A stretch of 64,000 nt of DNA from NCBI GenBank assembly GCA_037447655.1, contig JBBHKE010002705.1, forward strand, positions 1 to 64,000. The letters run 5' to 3'. The notes under the pieces were generated by a model. It made no database searches. It was not told the DNA's origin and saw nothing but the letters and a program-made list of their open reading frames with translations. Both the position numbers and the translations under genes were made by a program. This DNA is from Zygnema cylindricum (Eukaryota; Streptophyta; Zygnematophyceae; Zygnematales; Zygnemataceae). Shown here one piece after another: positions 35,781-46,985 of this stretch (its first letter is position 1; every line of letters begins with the position of its first letter).

Positions 35781-36762
35781 CCGATGTCCTTTCTCCTTCC
35801 ATCATGTCGATTTTGGCAAGAGCAAAGAACTCGTTGTTATCAGTTTTTGGAAAACTGGTCACATCAGGTTTTTCTTCCTCGATCTTCTTCTTCTCCAATT
35901 CCGTATCCTCCGCTGAAAACGCAACAGTTTTATTTGGGGCTCTTTGAAGAATAGAAGGTCTGCGATGTCTCCATCTTTTCTGGAAGATACCTGTTTCAAG
36001 AGCTTTTATATACAAAGGACAAGCTTTGAAGGAATGACCATCAGTATAGCAATAAACACATTTCTCAAACTGGGGATTAAACTGATTCCCTTGATATCTA
36101 CTTTCCCTTTGAAATTGAGCCGTGAAGGCTACAGCTGGTTTCCTAGATTCTAAAAATGTTTGAGTGGCTTCTTCTAACAAGATAAACTCTATAGCTGTTT
36201 GCAAATTCTAAAGAGGTTTGGACAATTTTTTCGTTTCATTTGAGGCTCCTTTATATTCACTAGGTAGCCCCTTTAAGAGAATCATGGCCTGATGATAAGG
36301 GGAGATAGTCCCCTCAAAACATGCATTTTTTGACAATAACATTAAAAACTGATTAGTGTATTCCACCATGCTACCGCCTGTGTACTTATACTCATAGATC
36401 TAACCAGCAGTTATAATCTCATGCTGGTCACTAGCACTAACATAAGAAGATTTCAAAGCATCCCACAAATCTGATGCCTTTGTAACATTAATATATGTCA
36501 TATGCAATTCTTTTAATATCATAAGCTTCACTAAACGCAAAACTTGGTCATTTTTTTGATCAAAGCTGGCATCAGATTTTGCCAGGGATCCATTTAACAC
36601 ATCAATAAGTTTCACTTGTTTGAAGTAAGACTTAACCAAATCTGCCCAATACAGATATTCACGTCTCTCAAAGATAGGAATTCGTGACGGGAGGCCCGTG
36701 ACATGTTGTTCTGTGACAACTGCTAGTACTGAAGATGAAGAAGAAGCAGTAGTAGTAGTCAT
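35773..36762 (-). pseudogene. copia gag (D)
   Basis: The ATG at 36760-36762 is in the LTR and reads MTTTTASSSSS, then AVVTEQH up to the LTR end. The capsid part follows (GLPSRIPIFERREYLYWADLVKSYF) until a TAG at 36400-36402. It continues after several stops to a zinc knuckle CVYCYTDGHSFKACP near 36025-36065 and an acidic C-terminus. The primer site translates as V-T-G here because the primer sequence has drifted. Confidence 0.85.
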
Positions 36763-38386
36763 TGTAAAACAAGACAAGAGAGGAAGCTTCCACAAATACC
36801 AATGGCAAAACAGCAACTTTGACAGACAATAACTTTTAACACAATGACACAATAGTCATACAAATCTACCACAGTGTAGATATCATACAGACGAACACAC
36901 ACATAAAATTTCACTTTTTTTTGCTTACAGATCTTTGAGATATTCAGAGGTGAATTTGCATAAAACTGAGTGTACAGTTTTCATATCATTTGTTCTTAAT
37001 GAATCAAAATTTACTAAGTCCTACTTCCTATACACTGAAACTACACCAAGCTGTACGGAGGCATTCAGCCGTACATCTAACATTCTAACACAACAAATAC
37101 TGTGAATATACCTGTGTATTGAAGGTAGTGTTGTGTATCGGTAAAAAATTTATCGCGATAACACCGATATCGATAGTTATCGGTTATCGAACGGTCAGAG
37201 GTCCCGATATATCGGTCCGAGACCAACAAATTCCATATCGGCGATAACTTAAAAAATATATAATATGCATACAATATTACTTTATAGCATACTGTATTAT
37301 ATTATTAACATTATATAGCATGGTATGCCACGTATACAAATCTGTTCCGTCTTTGTTTAACTGCGATTTATTACGGGCAGCGGAGCACATAAACGCAGGC
37401 CGGTTAACTGAACAGAAATTTTATGGCAAATTACGGAACTGTGCCGGAAAACTGGTGAACATGAAACGGAAAAAGGACGGCGGACGAAAAGTACAGCCGA
37501 CGCAAAAGAACATTCTGAGCTCCGCCGGAATCGAACGGTCAAATTGGAATGAGAAAATACGAGCGGACGGCCAGCGTGAGCGCTGGCATCGTGGAATGGC
37601 TCTTTTGGCACCTTATGCCAAAAAAGACGATGGATTCACACGTGGTAGGTTTCTAGTGGATCCCAAGGAAAAAAGGGACAAATCCATGGCGTCAGATGTG
37701 AAAGGTACATCAATTTTTTTGGATCCGTACCAATGGTACCGATTCTATTGGATACCGTTCATTTATGTGTACGGTCCGTACACATATCGCCGATAGTTAT
37801 CGATATCGGTGTTATCGCCGATAAAACCGATAAATATCGGCTATTTATTGGCGATAAGACCGATAGCGATATATCTTACCAATATATCGATTATCGGGAC
37901 CCGAAAAAAGGTCCATATCGGTTATCGGCAAATCCTTACCGATACACAACACTAACTGAAGGTATGTCATAAACCACATTTTCAACACTAAACAACTAAT
38001 TCACTACAGACAAAATTATGTTCTACCAAATATTTACACCGAAGTTCAGAGAACGTAAACTGATAGTGATCTAGTCATGCCTCATCAGTATTTGTTGGCG
38101 GCGGCTGTCAGCCGTCCGATTAGAGGATTTGACACCGTAGAAATGACTTCACGAAGTCCCGTGGTCCAACCGAATTTCCGTACGTCCACTGAGGACATAC
38201 TCACGCATTTCTCTCAACTGAGGACGCGTGTCCCAAGTGTGAATGAACCGTGAACTCCCAACATTATTGTCACACTAGTTTCGGTAAGTACTGAACCAAA
38301 CTCAACCAAAAATAATCTTAAGTCCTGAACAGCTCTCTCCCTCACAGCTGAGGCATAGAGGGGACTAAAGCTTTCTAAAAACAACA
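36704..38386 (-). repeat. 5' LTR of D with hAT-like insert
   Basis: 1683 bp, or 846 bp once the 829-bp insert and its 8-bp duplication are removed. It ends at 36704 with GAACAACA. The adjoining primer site on the minus strand is TGTCACGGGCC, matching the initiator tRNA-Met anticodon complement GTTATGGGCC except for two T-to-C changes. The shared motif is at 37014-37023 (complement). Confidence 0.88.
37126..37954. mobile_element. Non-autonomous hAT-like DNA transposon
   Basis: 829 bp with perfect terminal inverted repeats TAGTGTTGTGTATCGGTAA, flanked by an 8-bp duplication (ATTGAAGG at 37118-37125, ACTGAAGG at 37955-37962). The undisturbed target is visible in the other LTR of D as ACTGAAGGTATG. 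The 8-bp duplication and TAGTGTTG ends fit the hAT superfamily. About 150 bp at each end are packed with TATCG/CGATA words (CCGATATCGATAG, GTTATCGATATCGG), possible transposase-binding sites. The middle has an open frame (37320-37796) with no recognised domain and no transposase motifs. Confidence 0.85.
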
Positions 38387-38837
38387 ACAAACTCTTTTTA
38401 TTGTTAACGCTCACAAAAATACTTAAAAAAAACCATAAACCATGTTTTTAACACAAATTTGAGTTTGCGCTAACAAAGATATTTGTAACAAACAACGATT
38501 ATTGTTCGCGGTCACAAAAAAAGGTAAAATAAAATATGAACCATGTTTCTAATACAAGTTTGTGTTTACGCTAACAACAATAGGGGTAGAAAAACTCATG
38601 ATATTGTTAACGCTCACAAAACTAGTTAAAAAAACCCCTAAACCATGTTTCTAACACAAATTTGAGTGTGCGCTATAAAATACATTTCAAACAAACAACG
38701 TTTATTGTTCGCAGTCACAAAAAGAGATAAAATAAACTTTGAACCATGTTTATAACACAAGTTTGTGTTTGCGCTAACAACAATAGTGGTAACAAATTCT
38801 TTATATTGTTAACGCTCACAAAAATATTTGAAAAAAC
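38387..38837. repeat. Satellite array, segment 7
   Basis: A little over two dimers between D and C. This is the last satellite in the window. It ends where the truncated LTR of C begins, at a join near AAAAAACTGCC. Confidence 0.9.
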
Positions 38838-39553
38838 TGCCCTTTGGATTCCCAATATCCCAAAACTGAATACAAAATAATTCTAAGTCCTAAAACTTTA
38901 TACACTGAGTGAGTATCTACTGCTCACTGACCAATCAGGTGACTACACGTGGAATAGTGGTACTGTACTATAGTACGACAAGGTACGCTAATGTACATCC
39001 AAAACCTAATTGTAACTAGCCTATAAACTAAATAGTAAAACACTATTTCATAATGCACTACGCTACAGATAAATGTTTCGTCGGGTTTTCCTAATCTGGA
39101 GCAGTACTCATAATGTTGCTTGCTGAGTCAGCATGTGTATAATATGTCCAACGTGCTGTTGAAAACTAGTACGAATATTTGAACTGCTTACGGTGCATCT
39201 CTTCACCCGTGGTCCCCACTCAAATCTCAACCGTCATTCTGATAGAGATCGACGTCAGATGTTCGCTCTTTACAATTGTGTTCCCAAATGTCTGGTTCAT
39301 TTGTGATCCGCCCGATTTACCGAAGTTACTTGTTTAATAAGCGCCATGTGTCCGGGACAATTCCGTATTTCCTGTGTTTGTCTAAAATGTCTACGAGTGT
39401 CTCATAAGACCGTATTGAATACTATTCGACAATATTTTACAGTCACACTATTCAAGGTATGTATTACATCTCACATTCCCACAAAATATTCTAAGTGTTA
39501 TTTCTCCCGTCACAACACTATCTACTGAGGATAAAGCTTTTTAAAAAACAACA
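38838..39553 (-). repeat. 3' LTR of C, 3' end deleted
   Basis: 716 bp. It begins on the minus strand with TGTTGTTTTTTAAAAAGC at 39553, preceded by the polypurine tract CTGCAGAGGAG. The intact target region of element B (TTGTAACTAGCC) is seen at 39010-39022. The shared motif is at 38883-38892 (complement). Confidence 0.88.
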
Positions 39554-39579
39554 CTCCTCTGCAGCTTTAGACTCAGTGA

Positions 39580-41250
39580 CTCAGTTAGTCTAACATACTG
39601 TTTGCAAAATTTTAATTTAGGTGCACGTAGAGCTTTAGTTAGCATGTCTGCAACCATATTTTCATCAGGTAAATATGACAATTTAATGACCTTTGCCAAC
39701 ACTTTTTCCCGGACAAAATGCAGTCTCACATCCATATGTTTACTCTTAAAGTGGTGGGTGGGATTGGAGGCGATGGCAAGAACTACCTGGTTGTCACACC
39801 AGATGACTTGAGGACCAGTTTGCATGTGTCCCAGTTCATGCAAAAGTGCATTTACCTATAGGAGTTCCTTTAGGGCAGGACTTGCAACCATGTATTCTGA
39901 CTCAATAGTTGATTGGGCTGTGACTTTCTGAAGTTTGCTGCTCCAGCAGCAGGTTTCGTTTCCAATCTGCAACACAAAACCAGTAGTTGACTTCCTGCTG
40001 GTCATATCACGATAACTTGCGTCGCTCCAAGTTTGCAGTTTGACTTCTCCTCCTCCGAGGACAAGTTTGAGATTCCGGGTCTTTGCCAGATACCTCACAA
40101 CCCTCTTTGCACCTTCCCAATCTGACCTTTTTGGATTCTGCAGACTCATACTCAGAGCTCCAACAACAGCTGCCACATCCGGCCTCGTGCAGTTAATAAA
40201 ATAGATGAGACTGCCAACTACTTGTCTATATGGTTTTGATGCCATGAATTCTTCCTCCCCGACTTTAGACTGTCATCAACTAAAATGCCAAAATCCGAAT
40301 AAACTCCTTCTAACTTCTGCCTGTATTCCATAGGAGTGACACACCCTTTAGCTTCTTTCATATCAAATTTTACAAGCATGGTACCTATAGCCTCCTTTTG
40401 AGTTAGCATGATCTGTCTCTCATTTTTGTTTTTTTCTACTTGTATGCCTAATATGTATTTGGCCTCGGCGAGGTCTTTCATCTCAAATTTGGACTTCAAG
40501 GCCGTTTTGATACAATTTATTTCATCCATAGATTTGCTGATAAGCAGCAAATCGTCTACATACATAGCAATATATAGTACACCATCCACCCCTTGCAAAA
40601 AATAGATAGAGTGATCTGAACAGATCCTTTTAAAGCCTAATTTGGTGAGGAACTCATCTAATTTTAGGTTCCACTGTCTGGGGGCCTGTTTCACCCCAAA
40701 CAAGGATTTCATCAGTTTACATACTAGTTTTTCCTTTCCTTTTTCTACATACATCTCTGATTGCTACATATAAATAGTTTCTTCCAGCTCTCGATGAAGG
40801 AAAGCTGTTTTTACATCTATTTGATATACTTCCATATTTTCAATTGCTGCTCAACTTAAAAGAATCCTCCCAGTAGGAAATCTTACCACTGGAGAGAAAG
40901 TCTCCTCAAAATCGATTCATTCTTTCTGATTCTAACCTTTGGCCACATGTCTAGCCTTGTACCTTTCAATGGTGCCACCCAGGTTCAACTTTAGTTTGAA
41001 TACCCATTTGCTGCCGATAGCTTTTCCGAAGGAAGATCAACCAGCTCCCATGTTTGAGCTTGCATGATAGACTTTATTTCATGGTTTGCCGCCTCTATCC
41101 AGTTATTTTTTTCAGGTGAGGAAAAGGCTTCCCGGATAGTCTTATGTTCTTCGGGTTAGCAGAATAGGGAAAATGGGAACTTGACTGCAGGCGGCTAGAT
41201 CTCATTCCCCCCGGAAATTTTGAGGCAGAGACAAAAAGATGTCTTGAATC
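39580..41250 (-). pseudogene. copia RT and RNase H (C)
   Basis: The piece 40754-40218 carries LVCKLMKSLFGVKQAPRQWNLKLDEFL, the intact catalytic YVDD (near 40556) and KYILGIQVEKNKNERQ. The piece 40245-39856 carries RPDVAAVVGALSMSL, RKSTTGFVLQIGNETCCW and STIESEYMV. The last piece ends the RNase H with WCDNQVVLAIASNP and HMDVRLHFVREKV. Upstream, the N-terminal RT region (about 41250-40755) is broken by several stops and shifts. The active site is better preserved than in A. Confidence 0.86.
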
Positions 41251-42760
41251 TTAGTTGGTCTGGTCACTTGTTCTGTTTGGTCTTGGAGCTTGCTCTATCT
41301 GAGTTTGAAGAGGCACCTGACAATCATAAGAAACTTGCTCTGCAATCTGGTGTGGAATTGCAGGGAAATATACAGTCTTTAGAGTGTCAAATATAACATA
41401 TTCTTGTGATTTTTCTGCTGCCTGGTTTTCTATCAATGTAAAAAAATATGCAGATTCATTTTCATCTTTCAAAATTATATTTTTAGCTGCCACTATCTTT
41501 TTTTTATCTAAAACATAAACTCTATATCCCTTTGAATTGTCATCATATCCTGTTAGAATACCTGGCAAACCTTTCGGTTCCAATTTCTAACTATTCGGTG
41601 AAGTGTCTAAAATAAAGCATTTACTTCCGAATACTCTGAAATGACCAACATCAGGTTTTCTACTGGTCCATATCTCAAAAGGTGTAGTGCTAACTGAACG
41701 AGAACCTACCCTATTTTTAATGTAAACTGCACAATTGAGGGCTTTAGCCCAGAATTTCATATCAACATTTTTGTCTGCTAACATAGATCTAACACTTTCT
41801 GTAATAGTTCTATTCAATATTTCTGAGACGTCGTTTTATTGTGGTGTGTAAGGGACCGTGAGCTGGCGACTGATACCGCCATCTAGAAGAAATTTGTCAA
41901 ACTTTTTTGATATGTACTCTCCTCTATTCTTTGATCTAAACTCCAAGATCGGAGCATTATGCAGTTTTTCCGCCCAAGCCTTGTAGTGTTTGAAGTGGCC
42001 GAACACCTCACTCTTTTATTTCATGAAATACACCTTTGTTAACCTGCAAAAATCATCTGTAAACGTCACCATAAACTTGACACCCCCAGCTGATGGCACC
42101 TGAGCTGGTCCCAAAACATCAAAATGTATAAGCTACAAAACTTTTGTAGACCAATGTTCCGATACTTGTGGGAAAGGTAACTTGTGAATCTTTCCTAGTG
42201 AGTAGCCATCACATGTTTTAACTGGCTGTTTAGTTAGAGAAACACTTTATATTTTACCAGATTTAACCATTTTCTGCAAGCTGTCATAGTGAACATAACC
42301 TAGTCTTTTATGCCACAATTTATTTTCAGAATGAACACTCGAGTACAAAACATTGTTCTCTCTTGTATTAGCCATATCCATACGATACATTTTGCTGGCA
42401 TCTCTAGTTTCTGTTACTGTCACCTTCCCTAGCTTGCTTACAACCTGCTTACCACCTTTAAGGCTGACCTCAAATCCTTTGCTCTCAACTAGAGTAGTAG
42501 AAAATAGATTCTTTTTCAAATCTGGTACATATAAGATATTGTGAAGAATCCATTCTGCTACCTTCCCTCCTATGTCTACCAACAAAGACACATCACCTTG
42601 AGCAGACGTTTGAACACTCATGCCACAGGCATAGTAGATGCTCTTTGCTGGAGTGGACTTGAGATTATTGAAGAGTCCTTTGATATATCACATGTGGGTC
42701 GATGCCCCAGTATCCATGATCCAACCGGCGTCCTTTGAGCCCTCCATTGCTGCCTCCATT
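41251..42760 (-). pseudogene. copia protease, integrase and spacer (C)
   Basis: Protease begins near 42720 (a Gly-rich IMDTGAS-like loop read from the complement of 42700-42720). Downstream come MSVQTSAQGDVSLLVDIGG, the zinc domain (HKRLGYVHYDSLQKM, then CDG-like residues after a frameshift near 42247) and the integrase core. The core retains a D-containing HFDVLGP-like segment, a shifted FRSKNRGEY segment and MNRTITESVRSMLADKNVDMKFWAKALN. The C-terminal part is GYDDNSKGYRVYVLDKKK, followed by the RT spacer. Confidence 0.8.
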
Positions 42761-43752
42761 GCAAATAACTCTGAATCGTCCTGCTCATTGTAAGTTACAG
42801 ACTCATCCTCTTGAATGACAGTTGAAAAAAACAAGGAGTTGTTTTGCAGCTGTTTACTAGAAAAGTTCTGATTAAACTGACTTTGATGCCATCCTGGCCT
42901 ATATAAACCCGTTTCATTCGCCTTTTTGAGCTTAGGACAATACCTTTATCCATGACCCTTTTCTGAAAAATAAAAACAAGAAGTAAAAGATCTACTATTT
43001 TGCCCTTGATTAAACTGTTTAACCTGACCTTGGTTTTGGTTAAATTGATTACCTCGCTGATTAAACTGATTTCACTGTGGATTAAATTGTCCTTGTTTGT
43101 CATAGTCTGTGTTGAAATCCTCTACTTGTTTTTCTCCATTAAGCATCTTAGACGTAGACTCTTCTTCCAAGATAATATTGATAGCTAGTTGAAGTGTCCA
43201 GCTAGACTTATCATGTTTTTTCAATTCTGCAGATGCATCTTTCATACTACTTGGAAGACCTCTAATAATTAGAGCAGCTTGCTCAAACTCAAGAAAAATC
43301 CAACCAGCACAAGCATGAGAGTCAATGAGAGCTTAAAATTTATTTGTATACTCGGCCATTGTTCCCTTTGAGTACTTGTAGTCTCAGATTTTTCCTTCCA
43401 ACAAAAGTTTTTCTTGAACATTTGCTTTTTCATAAGACGCCTTCAGCAATTTCTAGATGTCAATCGCCTTCTTCATTTTAATTCTCGCCATAACCATATT
43501 CTCTGTGAGACACAATTTGAGAGCGTTTCAAGCCTGCGAATTCTTTTTCGCCCAAGTCGGATCTGCTTCATCAAGTGATCCATCCAAAATTTCCAATAAG
43601 CCTGCAGTTTAAAAATAAGACTTAACCATATCCGCCAAGTAAGCATACTTCTGGCCGTTAAAGACAAGAATTCTTTGAGACAAGCCCATAACCTGTTGCT
43701 CTATGACAACTGGTGCAGGTAATACAGCAGCAGTAGTTGTAGAATTAGACAT
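42761..43752 (-). pseudogene. copia gag (C)
   Basis: ATG at 43750-43752 inside the LTR: MSNSTTTAAVLPAP, then VVIEQQ to the LTR end and V-M-G across the primer site. The capsid region is similar to A and B but with stops at about 43609 and 43455 and a frameshifted middle. A zinc-knuckle region is legible near 42940-42980 in another frame, with one or more Cys changed. The C-terminus is Gln/Asn-rich as in A. Confidence 0.8.
43684..43693 (-). promoter_or_regulatory. Primer binding site of C
   Basis: GGTTATGGGC on the minus strand, directly after the LTR end GAGCAACA. It is complementary to the initiator tRNA-Met anticodon arm. Confidence 0.8.
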
Positions 43753-44123
43753 ACTTAAGCATAAGCTAACAAGAAATCCTATCAAACACTGATCTTTGTC
43801 ACACTGTAAAAACTGACTCACATGTCAAATTTACTCAAATTCAGCAAAAAAGATAATCACCATACACACTATAATATCCTAATGTTACAGACAAACTGAC
43901 TAGGTTAACCATAAGATATAAGATCTGCAAAATTCCCAAAATACTGCCATTTGGATTCCCAATATCCCAAAACTGAATATAAAATAATTATAAGTCCTAA
44001 AACTTTATACACTGAGTGAGTATCTACTGCTCACTGACCAATCAGGTGACTACACCTAGAATAGTGGTACTGTATTGTAGTACCACAAGATACGCTAATG
44101 TACTTCCAAAACCTAATTGTAAC
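43694..44123 (-). repeat. 5' LTR of C, inner part
   Basis: The promoter-distal part of the right LTR, carrying the gag start codon (43750-43752) and the shared motif (complement of 43990-43999). It is interrupted at 44123 by element B and continues at 50033. Confidence 0.88.
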
Positions 44124-44919
44124 TGTTGTTTTTGGAAAGATTTCAGTCTCAGCAAATTAGTAGGACGGTAGAAAGGTAGTAATTTTTAGCGTAAGTTTCA
44201 CAAAGACATGTGTCATCACTTAAGTGCAGTACAGGACAACGCAACTACGACCCAAACAGAGCAGCGTAGCAGAGAAGCTGCGACACAGACAGGACAACGC
44301 AGCTGCGGTCACTTTGGATATGATCCGTACACACACCGCACCCGCGGGTGATATAAATGTGATTCGGTTAGGGACAACGCAGCTAGAATTGATATGAATC
44401 AAGTTAATGGACGAGATTCATAAGAGTATCATAAGTGACTTAGCCGACAAGTATTTGTACAATCACTTAATATAGATTCTGAATAATAATGACTGTACGA
44501 TGAGAGATTGGGTTGGCAGGATTAGGAACACGTAGATCTCAGTAGGTGGGTTGATTTTGGACTTACCTCTCAGGTACACTTGTATCGGAGGTAGAACACC
44601 GAAAAAATAAGACTTAGGACTTAGAGCATTTTATGTATCCAGACTTCCAAGTAGTAAAATGCAGACAATTTTTCGGAAACTTTGAGTAATATATCTTAAT
44701 TGTTGTCGGGTCAATTATACTGAAACTTTGGGAGTTGTTAGTGTTTATGCTGCTCTATATTTTGATAGAGCTTTGTGAAGTTTGGATGCGTGTATAAGTT
44801 TTGGTGAGCACTTGTAAACTGCTGTTTGGTAAGATTCTTGATAGCTTCTGAGAGTGTATCGTGTCTACTTCTACTACTACTGTTGCGCCTCCACCTACAC
44901 CGGTGGTTGTAGAACAACA
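44124..44919 (+). repeat. 5' LTR of B
   Basis: TGTTGTTTTTGGAAAG to GTAGAACAACA. The gag start is GTG here (44861-44863), whereas the 3' LTR has ATG at 49969-49971. It has fewer GCAGC-type repeats than the 3' LTR (about 44235-44310). Shared motif TAGGACTTAGA near 44614. Confidence 0.93.
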
Positions 44920-45818
44920 GCTTATGGGCCTGTCATCAAGAATTCCTATTTTTTCCGGGGAAAAGTATGTTTATTGGGCGGATATGGTGGAGACACATTT
45001 TGAGAATGTCAATATTTTGGATAATTTGGATGGTTCGCTGGATGAATCAAATCCGTCATGGTCAAAGAAAAATACGCAGGCTCGTTCTATTCTGAAATTT
45101 TGTATATCTGATGACTTAGCTATGTCTTGGATTAAAATGAAAAAAACAATTGATATCTAGAAATCTCTTAAAAATTATTATAAAAAGGCAAATGTCAAAA
45201 AAAAACTCATATTGGCTAGAAAAATTTGGGACTATAAGTACACTGGTGGTACAATGGTTGAATATTCTAACAATTTTCGCATCTTTATAGATATACATGC
45301 TTGTGCAGGAGGGGTATTTCCTTTGTTTCAACAGGCAACTTTGCTCATGAGGGGTCTGCCTCGTAGTATGAAAGGAGCATTTGACATGCTCAAACAAAAA
45401 GATAAAGCTAGCTGGACTTTACGGTTAGCCATCAATATTTTACTAGAGGATTAAGCTACATCTAATATTCTCAATGTTGAGCAGGTAGAGGCTTTTAATT
45501 CAGACTTCGGGAGGAAAGGTCAGTTTAATCAACAACGTTATCAGTTTAACCAGTTTGGATAGTTTAATCAGGGTGGAAATAAACAATCCAACAATGCATG
45601 TTTTTATTGTAGTGAGAGAGGTCATGGATACAAATTTGGTCCTAAACTTAAATAAGCTAACAATACAGGTTTATACAGGCTGGGATGGCAACAAAGTTAA
45701 TTGTTCAAAAGTTTTCACGGGGCCTACACCTCGTGAAAATGCACTGTTTTCAGCTTCTTCATCACTCTAGGACGAGACTCTGACATTTTATGAGGAGGAC
45801 GACACGGATCTTTTCGCG
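44861..45818 (+). pseudogene. copia gag (B)
   Basis: The frame opens at the GTG that replaces ATG (44861) and reads STSTTTVAPPP, VVVEQQ, then L-M-G over the primer site and RIPIFSGEKYVYWADMVETHFENVN. A TAG at about 45158 and further stops near 45454, 45560 and 45655 interrupt it. The zinc knuckle CFYCSERGHGYKFG near 45600-45640 has its last Cys changed to Gly. The acidic end reaches protease at 45819. Confidence 0.85.
44920..44930 (+). promoter_or_regulatory. Primer binding site of B
   Basis: GCTTATGGGCC directly follows the LTR; one mismatch to the initiator tRNA-Met anticodon complement GTTATGGGCC region. Confidence 0.75.
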
Positions 45819-46985
45819 ATGGCGGCAGCAATGGAGGGCGCAAAGGACACAGGATGGATAATGGATACAGGAGCGTCAGCCCACATGTGCAGGAACAAGG
45901 CCATCTTCAAAAATCTGAAAACAACGCCGGAAAAAAATATTTTTTATGCTTGTGGAATGAGTGTCGAGACTCGTGCTGTGGGTGATGTGTCGTTGCTAGT
46001 TGATGTAGAAGGAAAAGCAATTGAAATGACTCTTCACAATGTCTTATTTGTGCTTGACTTTAAGAAAAATCTGTTTTCTACGTCGTTGGTGGAGAGTAAA
46101 GGCTTTGAGGTTAATTTGAAAAATGGTCATGGGGTCGTTAACAAAAATGGCAAGGTTGCAGTGATAGGTACTAAAGATAGCAGCAAAATGTACCGCATGG
46201 ATATGGCTAATACGAAGGAGAATGATGTTCTGTACTCCGGTGTTTTGCACTTAGATGAGTTGTGGCATAAGCGATTAGGCCATGTAAACTATGATAGTTT
46301 GAGTAAAATGGTCATTGCTGGAAAAATAGAAGGTGTATCAATCACAGATGAGCCGGTCAAAACTTGTGATGGTTGCACTTTAGGCAAAATCCACAGATTG
46401 CCATTTCCTAAAGAGTTTGAGCATCGGTCAACGAAACTTTTACAACAAATTCATTCGGATGTTTTTGTTCCTGCGAAGGTTCCATCTGCCGAGGGATAAA
46501 ATATATGGTCACCTTCACAGATGATTTCTCCAGGTTTACAAAAGTTTACTTCATCAAGGAGAAGAGTGAAGTGTTTGGTCACTTCAAACACTATAAAGCA
46601 TGGGTTGAAAAACTTCATAATTCACCTATTTTGCAGCTCAGATCGGACAATGGCGGTGAATATACATCAAAAGAATTTGAAACCATTTTACTCGAGGAAG
46701 GTATTAGTCATCTATTGACTGTTCCATATTCACTGGAACAAAATGGGGTGTCGGAAAGACTAAATAGAACTGTCTGAGAGAGCTCTACGTAGATGCTCGC
46801 AGATAAAATGTGGATCCGAAGTTCTAGGCTGAGGCTCTAAATTGTGCAGTTTATATTAGGAATAGGATAGGATCCAGATCGATAGACAATACTCCTTACG
46901 AGATCTGGACAGGTAGCAAACCAGATGTTAGCCATTTCAAAGTATTTGGTAATCAATGCTTTATCTTGGATACGTCTACAGATAG
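45819..46985 (+). pseudogene. copia protease and integrase (B)
   Basis: Protease D-T-G-A-S is intact at 45864-45878. The frame stays open for 226 codons through YACGMSVETRAVGD, the zinc domain (HKRLGHVNYDSLSKM, CDGCTLGKIHRLPF) and HSDVF with the first catalytic Asp. A stop at 46497-46499 replaces a residue of the GGMKYMV segment. The second Asp in SDNGGEYTS (46641 on) and the Glu in NGVSERLNRT are kept. A second stop follows directly (about 46775). The best-preserved integrase among the copia elements here. Confidence 0.88.

Larger units (their letters stand above)
32062..38386 (-). mobile_element. Ty1/copia element D with a nested hAT-like element
   Basis: Minus-strand copia element with both LTRs and a perfect target duplication ACAAA (32057-32061 and 38387-38391), inserted in the satellite. 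Its proteins are clearly diverged from A, B and C (different Gag, protease DSGSS rather than DTGAS), so it is a separate family with the same architecture. The 3' LTR has lost about 237 bp and the 5' LTR has gained 837 bp by a DNA transposon. All reading frames are broken. Confidence 0.94.

Noticed and set aside
37320-37796. 158-codon ORF in the hAT-like element as a transposase
   Set aside because: No dimerisation domain, zinc finger or catalytic residues of hAT transposases can be seen, and it is far too short.
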